From positions 201,501-250,000 of the forward strand of contig CAUYUJ010000869.1 in NCBI GenBank assembly GCA_963575745.1: a stretch of 48,500 nt of DNA, given 5' to 3'. Made by a program: the position numbers and the translations under genes. This stretch comes from Prorocentrum cordatum. Lineage: Eukaryota; Sar; Dinophyceae; Prorocentrales; Prorocentraceae. The notes beneath the pieces were generated by a model. It ran no database searches. It saw only the letters and a program-made list of their open reading frames with translations, and was not told the DNA's origin. Of this stretch, positions 42,290-48,500 are shown piece after piece (the first letter of the stretch is position 1; each line of letters starts with the position of its first letter).

Positions 42290-42839
42290 TGGACCCAGAC
42301 GTCTGGAGTGTGAGTGTCTCGACATTGATACTGGGGCAAGGCTTATTGAGATCTCTGCACGTTTCCACCAATACGACTTGTATTGGACACCGTCTTCTCT
42401 TGAAGTTTTACCCGGCGGCCGTTACGCATCGTCATTCGCTTACGATTCCACGGTTGAACAGAAAGATGCACCTCTGTCGTATAAAGTCGTAGAAGAAACG
42501 GTGATTCATGGCGAGCTGTTTGACAGATTGGGCAATACTCGAGCTTTCATTTCAGGCAAACGATGGGCGATAAAGTGTACTATAAGCACAATACCTGCAC
42601 TGCAAGCCCCGGGGCCGAATCTACCGAAGATCCGTGCGTGGGCTATGTCTGCAGCGTTGTCGGTTTTGCACGGCTGCGACTCATGGCACGTGACATCGGA
42701 CCTATTGACAGGCATGCAAAGATGGGAGAAACATCGGTTACGACAAGTTCTTAGTTTTCGTAGGCGCCCGGGTGAAGGACGGTGCATTTACAGTGCACGG
42801 TCGGCGTTGACGATACCGCAATGGATGCACTACTTCGCC
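42290..42839 (+). pseudogene. LINE ORF2 fragment, region after reverse transcriptase
   Basis: Open frame with LDIDTGARLIEISARFHQY, then KIRAWAMSAALSVLHGCDSWHVTSDLL and GMQRWEKHRLRQVLSFRR. The pattern (leucine-rich helix, G-x-x-x-W, W-E-x-x-x-L-R-x-x-L) is that of the segment downstream of the RT fingers in dinoflagellate LINE-type proteins. The RT active site itself is missing, so the copy is 5'-truncated or rearranged. The frame is interrupted at 42840 by the foldback element and resumes after 43643. Confidence 0.6.
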
Positions 42840-43643
42840 GCTACGAAAGTTCGGCCAAAATTCAACGCCTCCCGTTAGGCGACGGGGCCCCAGTACAACG
42901 TTGGCAGTGGGCCCGTTAGGCCGCGGGGCCTCAGTACAATGTTCGGTTGAAGCATTTTTCGCTCCAGTCTCGGGCGGCACCGCCCTTTCGAAATCGAGCC
43001 CGCGGGTTTCGAAATCCAGTCGAGCTCGTTTTGGGGGGGAAGTCCTAGGCGAAAGCCACACTTCGAAATCGAGCCCGAGGGTTTCGAAATCCAGTCGAGC
43101 TCGTTTCGGGGGGGAAGTCCTATGCGAAAGCTGCATTTTCGAGTTTTCGGGTCAGGGCTTTTAAAATTTTAAATGCCAAACGGTGTGGCCATTTCGAAAC
43201 GGCGGTTTCGCTTGATACTTCCTCGAAAAAACGAGTTCGAACGATTTCGAAACTTTCGGGCTCGATTTCGAAATGGCGCTCCCGCCTAGGACTTCCGCAA
43301 AAATAGAATTCGAAACCTTTCTGCTTCGATTTCGAAATGGCGCTCCCGCACAGGACTTCCTCAAAAATAGAAATCGAGACCTTTTTGCCTCGATTTCGAA
43401 ATGGCGCCCCCGCACAGGACTTCCTGCAAAATGAGGTTCGGCATTTGTTCCGTTCGAACTCGAAATGGCGCTCCCGCCACGGGGGTGCTAGCGTCAAGGT
43501 GATAGGCGGCGCTCGGCTGCTCATAGGTTCTGTGGTGCTCTCAGGCTTTGGAGTGATGCTCACGGCCGTCGTGGTGTTCATAACCAATGTGATGCTCAGG
43601 CGTTGTTTAGCTGAAAACACAAAACGGGTCAAACTTTCGTAGC
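42840..43643. mobile_element. Foldback element with 12-bp terminal inverted repeats
   Basis: GCTACGAAAGTT at 42840-42851 and its exact complement at 43632-43643 bound 804 bp with no coding content. Inside, repeats of ~65-75 bp built on TTCGAAAT, CGAGCCCG and GGAAGTCCTA point one way at 42975-43130 and the opposite way at 43200-43490, meeting at the palindrome TTTAAAATTTTAAA (~43158-43171). The element divides a LINE ORF2 fragment; GCC occurs directly outside both ends, a possible 3-bp target duplication. No transposase is present, so it is non-autonomous. Confidence 0.65.
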
Positions 43644-44257
43644 GCCGATGTATGCTGGCGAGGACTGCGTGGCGCACCGGTTTCTCACGTCCATCTACAC
43701 AGCAGCTTGGGACGAGCTGGCGCGATTCCTGCCTCGATTTCGACCAAAATCCCTTGAAATTGGCGCGGGAATACCGTAATCGATTGTGGTGGGAAACCCT
43801 GTCTGCATTGGGGTCCGTACGAAAGAGGAGATCCGAGGGACTCGTGCACGGGCGCCCAGGCCACGTTTCGGCTTGGGAAGACCCCTTGTGCACAGTCCTC
43901 GGCGCAGATTGGCGCTGCAAGCGAAATTCAACAACCACCCCAACTTGCTGGCTCCGGAGGGCTGCCGATTTCGTCGACAAAGCGTACGCCTATTACAACA
44001 TCAGCTTGCCCATTAGAGCCAACCGCAACACGTTGCGAGAGGTACATCGAACGCTTGTGCCGAGGCCGGTTCCCGATCTCCCTACACATCCAATGCATAC
44101 GCAGTGGGATTCTTGGCGGAAGCGCTTGTGGGTCCAAGTGGATTGTCTCGGCGTCGCGGACGTCGTCAATGGGGAGGCGGTGCTACGATCCCCGGAGTTG
44201 GAAGCCATATTCCGGCGGATATGCGACAGGTTGTTTTCATTAGGACATACTGGATGA
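43644..44257 (+). pseudogene. LINE ORF2 fragment, continuation after the foldback element
   Basis: Starts in one frame (MYAGEDCVAHRFLTSIYTAA) and shifts near 43750 to another (RNRLWWETLSALGSVRKRR, HVSAWEDPLCTVLGADWR, LRRAADFVDKAYAYY). The W-x-D-P-L...G-x-D-W-R phrase is typical of the LINE region between RT and RNase H. It ends with a stop at 44257 and shifts again into the RNase H frame. Confidence 0.55.
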
Positions 44258-44639
44258 AACCCGCGACGAGATATTGATCCCTGTGGTATGGGCGGGCCGA
44301 GAATACAAGTCAGTGCCAGATTACTTGGTGAACGTGGCCATGGACTCTCAGAACCCTGTTTCGAGTTGGAATCTTGACGCTCTTCGCAGGCAAATTGATA
44401 GCGAAGGCGTCATCAAGGTCTGCGTGGATGGAGGCCTCTGGGAGCAGCATGATCTTGCAGGGCACCGTCTAGCTGCCATAGGCTTTGCGATTTATGGAGT
44501 CCGTTGCACCGGACAGGGGGTTATCCACGAAAAGCTAGCATTCCAATCTGAAGTGGTAGCAAACATGCGTTCGGCGTTCCAGGCTGAGGCGACCGCTTTA
44601 GTCTTTGATTTAGAAGCGGTACACACGTATCTGAAATGA
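44258..44639 (+). pseudogene. LINE RNase H fragment
   Basis: Reads DETRDEILIPVVWAGREY and then an RNase H start, VIKVCVDGGLWEQ, with the first Asp, a hydrophobic sheet (RLAAIGFAIYGVRC), and the conserved Glu in AFQAEATALVFDLEAVHTYL. It stops at 44639 before the third and fourth acidic positions, so the domain is incomplete. Pyrimidine-rich TCCC repeats follow (44676-44745). Confidence 0.6.
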
Positions 44640-44675
44640 GCTTGCCATGTGGAATTTTGTCTGCGCTGTTCCTTC

Positions 44676-44745
44676 CCTCCTTCCCTCCTCCTCCCTCCCT
44701 TCCTCCTCCCTCCCCTCCTCCTCCCCCGGCGCGCTTTTGCCCCCA
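44676..44745 (+). repeat. (TCC)/(TCCC)n tract
   Basis: Short imperfect pyrimidine repeat separating the RNase H fragment from the endonuclease fragment. Confidence 0.8.
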
Positions 44746-44849
44746 TGTCTTCGCATCAGAGGTTTGCCTGTGGATAGTTGGTCGTACTCGTTGATATTTC
44801 CTCGCGCCCAGGGCAAAGGCCCCTGGTGGCGTTACGAGCTTCTGGTGTC

Positions 44850-45820
44850 GTAACACGGACTCATAGATTGACCTTGCACGCGCACTGTGGTGCCAGCGGA
44901 AGACTGAAAGAAAGAGAAAAGTGGGCCAGGCATGGCCGACGTGTCGATGCCAGCTTGGAGTTTATGCCCCACCATGCCTGTTTGCAGGAGCATCGCATCA
45001 AGAGCCAGCAAATGGTGAAGGCGGTCAACAAATGGGTGTCCAAGCGAGGGTTCAGACACTCTCTGGGGCCGGCGGAGTCGACGGGCGAAGGACCGCTCAG
45101 CTCCAGTGGCGGCGTCGCTGTGTGTGGCCGATTTGCTGCAGTGGCTCATGATGTGCACGGCGCTGAGCTCCCTGGCAACCGAGCGGCTTCCTTGCTGGTC
45201 GACGTCGGCCTCGGCGTCCCGTTCTACATCATGTCGGTCTATCTCGCTACGAGCATCGGGCTCACGGACGAAAGCCTGCACATCATGCCGTGCCTGCTCT
45301 CCTGCGTGACGTGGGTTAGCCTCGACGGCCACTGGCTGCTTCTGGGGGACTGGAACCTCCTCGCCTCGGACGTCCTCGTGTGGCCCCAGCTGGCGAGAGG
45401 GGTGGTGCTGCAGTCTCACGCCCCCACCTGTGGAGCGCAGGAGATCGATTTCGGGGTCTGCCGTCAGCTGTTGGCGCCGGTCGTCCGCGAGGTCGGGCAG
45501 TTTGGGTCGGCTCTTGCCCAGGCGCCTGCTGCGATACGCGTTCGCCTGCAGGGCCTTGGCCATTCTGCCCGCGCATCTTTAAGGCAAGGCGTCCGCGCAA
45601 GCTTCTGATCGACAAGCCCCCGCATGTCAGGCCGGCACCTCCCGAGGCTCCCGCGACCGAGTGGCACTGGACGATCGGCTCGGCGCCCCCCGAAGCTCTC
45701 GGCGAGGCGTGTGCTGTGTGGTTCCAGCATAAAGTCGGGCATGCCCTTCTACAGGAGGAATGCTCCAAAGCAGGAAGAAAAACACGGGACGATTCTTCGT
45801 CTATGTTTGACCATGCTTGA
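44850..45820 (+). pseudogene. LINE APE-type endonuclease fragment
   Basis: One frame to 45608 carries the start of a LINE endonuclease: ACLQEHRI (catalytic Glu), LSSSGGVAVCGR, GNRAASLLVDVGLG, MSVYLATSIGLTD, HWLLLGDWNLLASD (Asp and Asn of GDxN) and CGAQEIDFGVCRQL. The later His of the (S/R)DH motif is not present; the place reads APAAIRVRLQGLGHS. A frameshift near 45600 is followed by PAPPEAPATEWHWTIGSA and CAVWFQHKVGHALLQ, the usual linker towards RT. Since it comes after an RNase H in the same orientation, it belongs to a second LINE copy. Confidence 0.6.
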
Positions 45821-46690
45821 ATATGATCCGCCTGTCGGAGGACATGCCCGACCTAATTCCAGCATGCGGAAACTGACTTAGCGGAGCTTCACGATTTGAA
45901 GAAGTGGGGCCGGTCTCGCTGACGAGGAAGGGCCGACGGCTTCTGGACGGTCCCATGAACCTTTGAGGTTGCCTGGGGTCGGTCGGTCAAGCGGCAGACG
46001 TCGGCTGAGTATCGGTGCCGAGCTCGGTTCTATTCGGCGACCTTTCGCCTATGTGCGTTGGGAGCTTCGGCCAGAGATCGACAAGATCCTAGCGTGGCTG
46101 CCCTTCGGAGGCACAAAGCCACCTGCGAGAACATCGATGCAGGCGCCTGGCCCTCGGAAGGACCTCTGCTGGACTGGGCCTCTCACTCGCGTCGGTCGCT
46201 CCGGCACCGGGTCAGCCGCAGAAGATTCAGGCTGCCAACTCCTTCCTTGGTTGTAAGTGAGTGACGACGGTCGCGAAGCGAGTTCGGGTGGATTACGAAG
46301 ACCGACGCGCCAACTCTGCTCGGCTGCGGACCTTAGGCCAGCGCCCTGCGAGAATATTGGCAAGATATTTGGCTCGATTGGGGTTCGTGGCCTCATGGCA
46401 AGGTTGCCCGAGGCCTCTCAAACACTGGCTGGCGAAGTACCTTGGTTCGGTCAAGCTGCATCTGGGGAAGCTCCACAGGCTCGGGATGAGGCCGTGCAGG
46501 ACAAGAAGTCTTGCGCTCAGTCGGCCGCCACTGCTTTCAGGTCTGTTCGGGATTCGGTCAGGCAGTCGCAGATTTCGCGGCTGACGAGCCCGATGGGGCT
46601 ACTCTCCCTGTTGCGGGTTCTCAAGCCCTGGGGGAGATTTCAGAAACTGGGGGCCGCTCTGGATTCAAGAGTCCAGGGCGTCTGAGCAGG
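45821..46690 (+). other. Possible further LINE debris, unresolved
   Basis: Frames such as AKRVRVDYEDRRANSARL, RPLKHWLAKYLG and SCAQSAATAFRSVRDSVRQ resemble the basic linker before RT in dinoflagellate LINEs, but none shows a diagnostic motif and they alternate in frame. Confidence 0.3.
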
Positions 46691-47345
46691 GCCCAGCGCG
46701 GAGCGGACCAGGCGCACGCGCGGGGAGGAGGAGGAGTGCCCAGCCAAGCGGACGGGCGAGGGAGCGGGGACAAGGACAGGGCGGGGCGGGCCAGGAGCTG
46801 CAGGCCCCAGGGACGTGGTCCTACTGGCGCCCTTCGGGGGCGGCGCGCGGCGGCTCCGCGGACGGGCGCGAGGGGGCCGCCGATCGAGGCACCTGGCGCG
46901 ACGCGCTTGGCGGCGGCAGGTTTGGGCCTAGATGCCAGGGCGGCGCGCGCGGCTGCGCCCCCGGGCGCGGCCGGCCCCCCGGGGCCGCGGTCTCCTCGTG
47001 CGGCAGCGCACAACGCGGGGGCGCGCGACGCAGGTGCCAGAGCCGGCCCTCGCCCCAGCGGGCGGCGCGGGGCGGGCTTGGCTCGGCCCCCCCCCGCCCG
47101 CCCCGCTGCCCGGGGTCGCACCTGCTCCTCGGGCGGGGCGACCCCTCCCGGCCCCGGTGGGCCGATCGGCCTGCGACGAGCGATGGGGGGGGGGGGGGGG
47201 GGGGCGGTGGGCGAGAAGCGGGGGCAAGGGGGTGGGGGGGGCGACGAGGGCAGAGAGAAGCGAAGCGAAGCGAAGCGCGCAGATCCGCCGGAGCGGGGCC
47301 CTCGAGGGTCGGCGCGGGGGGGCTGGGGTCCTAGAAGCGAGGTGA
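46691..47345. other. GC-rich non-coding DNA with a G20 run
   Basis: More than 75% G+C by eye. It includes CCGGCCCCCCGGGGCCGCGG (palindromic), twenty consecutive G at 47185-47204, and GAAGCGAAGCGAAGCGAAGC at ~47256. Long frames in all phases are due to the lack of A/T-rich stop codons. Confidence 0.6.
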
Positions 47346-47689
47346 AAAACTGCGCGCGTCTAAACGCCAAAAAATGTTTCATTCTGAAGGTTGGCCTGCC
47401 GCTCACTAGTAGGCACAGCGTCGTTTGTCGCGAGCGGCATGTGTCTAGCGCGACGTAGACACCTTCCAATTCGCAATTCGGGTTGGCGTTGTTTATGTCA
47501 TCGTCCGAGCCCGCTCACGGTGATCAGACAGAGTCCAATGTTGCGCAGACATGTCAAATGGACCTGCAGACCATAACACACCAGAGGATTGGCCGATCAA
47601 GGAATGGCCGACGGCGTGACAGAGATGGGACCTGGAGGAGTCGAAACTCAAAAACAAGAGTCGTAGTTGTAGAAGACGCTTTCGGATGT
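47346..47689. other. Unique sequence, no gene recognised
   Basis: Ordinary composition between the GC-rich block and the minisatellite. Nothing recognisable on either strand. Confidence 0.4.
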
Positions 47690-48430
47690 GCCAAAACCAA
47701 AATCGGACGCACAACAGCTTGGTCGGAAAGTTTGACGCCGGAACTGGAGAGACGGGAGCTGGAATCGGAAAGTTGGGCGCGGGAATTGGGGCCGCCGGGG
47801 TCGGGGAGATAGGAGCGCGAGCGGATGGGGGGGGCATGGGAACTGGAGTCGGAAAATTGGACGTTGGAGTTGGAGACACGAGAGCTGGAGTCGGAAAGCT
47901 GGGCGCCAGAGTCGGTGTCGCGGGTGCTGGAGTCAGAAAGTCGGGCGCTAGTCGGAGAAAGCCGGAGTTGGAGAGACGGGGGCTGGAGTCGAAAAGATGG
48001 GCGCCGGCGATGGAGCTGGAGTCGGAAACTCGGGCGCCAGAATTGGAGAAATGGGAGCCGCAGTCGGGGAAAATTGGGCGCCGGAGTCTGGGCCATGGGA
48101 GCCAGAGTCGGAAGGCTGGGCGTGGGAATCAGAGAGATAGGAGCACGAGCGGAGTCGGAGACATGGGTGCTGGGGTCGGAAGGTTGGACGCTGGAGTTGG
48201 AGAGACTGGGGCCGGAATCGGAAGATCGGGCAGGGTCGGGCCCACGGGCGCGGGATTCGAAATTAATCGGACGTTAGTCGGAGAGAGCCGGAGTCGGAGA
48301 CGGGAGCTGGAATCAGAAAGTTGGGCGCTGGAAGTGGAGAGACGGGAGCTGGAGTCGGAAATTCGGGCGCCAGGGTTGGGGCCGCGGGAGCTGGAGTCGG
48401 AAAGTTGGACGCCGCGGTGCTGGAGGTGTC
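47690..48430 (+). repeat. 42-bp minisatellite
   Basis: Units contain GAGCTGGAGTCGGAAAG, TTGGGCGCCGGAGT and GGAGAGACGGG, with a basic period of 42 bp and 6-24 bp insertions. In one frame this reads LELETRELESESWAPE repeatedly. Because 42 is a multiple of three the frame survives, but divergence in all codon positions argues against a protein. Confidence 0.8.
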
Positions 48431-48500
48431 CATGAAGAAACCGTCGCACGAGCGATACTTTGCCCCCCCGATCTGCGCCGCGCGCAACTGCCGCGAGCAA
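48431..48500. other. Window end, possible coding sequence
   Basis: Just after the minisatellite both strands read protein-like sequence (plus MKKPSHERYFAPPICAARNC; minus AAQIGGAKYRSCDGFFMD). Too short to decide. Confidence 0.2.

Noticed and set aside
46511-47469. 315- and 282-codon frames in opposite directions
   Set aside because: Extreme GC content including a G20 run; no conserved motif.

Overview
This window looks like nuclear DNA from a dinoflagellate. The strongest evidence is a complete 22-nt copy of the dinoflagellate spliced leader (DinoSL) on the minus strand at 33763-33784. It forms the exact 5' end of a non-LTR retrotransposon. Other evidence agrees: GC-rich unique DNA, very long trinucleotide microsatellites, split genes with large repeat-filled introns, and copia-like and LINE-like elements at high density. 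No rRNA, tRNA, CRISPR or bacterial operon was recognised.

Layout. 1-8383 (minus): a decayed Ty1/copia-like polyprotein (zinc/coiled-coil leader, gag with CCCH fingers, aspartic protease, integrase), cut by the window edge before reverse transcriptase. 8384-13034: GC-rich non-coding DNA, GA/TA/ACG microsatellites and an AGAAGCTC tandem array. 13435-14034 (minus): last exon of a probable Pif1/Helitron-type helicase. 15280-15720: an 83-bp satellite in reverse orientation. 16013-21031 (minus): a three-exon gene for a type II membrane glycosyltransferase (GT34-like, DAD motif), whose introns are almost wholly tandem repeats. 21797-23890: tetranucleotide and trinucleotide repeats. 23885-24154 (minus): probable terminal exon with an in-frame glutamate run. 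24390-25590: the same 83-bp satellite in forward orientation. 26128-26970: microsatellite and an ACCGATAA cluster.

27116-34650: a 65-bp satellite array interrupted by a full-length LINE (27239-33784, minus) with DinoSL at the 5' end, ORF1 (zinc ribbon plus coiled coil), ORF2 (APE endonuclease, RT, zinc finger, RNase H), a short poly(A), and a 13-bp direct repeat on both sides. 34978-37340: a ~1.4-kb tandem duplication whose two copies differ mainly in the size of an internal (GTA)n tract. 37510-37795: second ACCGATAA cluster. 37970-40750: about 2.8 kb of degenerate ATC/TCC microsatellite, probably intronic to a minus-strand exon at 40758-40946. 41292-45820 (plus): broken LINE pieces (ORF1-like, RT C-terminus, RNase H, then an endonuclease from another copy), with a foldback element inserted at 42840-43643. 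46690-48430: GC-rich DNA with a G20 run and a 42-bp minisatellite.

Every credible host exon (helicase, glycosyltransferase, 23.9 kb, 40.8 kb) is on the minus strand, which fits the unidirectional gene blocks known in dinoflagellates. The plus strand carries only retroelement debris. Splice sites and family names are read by eye and have not been tested by alignment.
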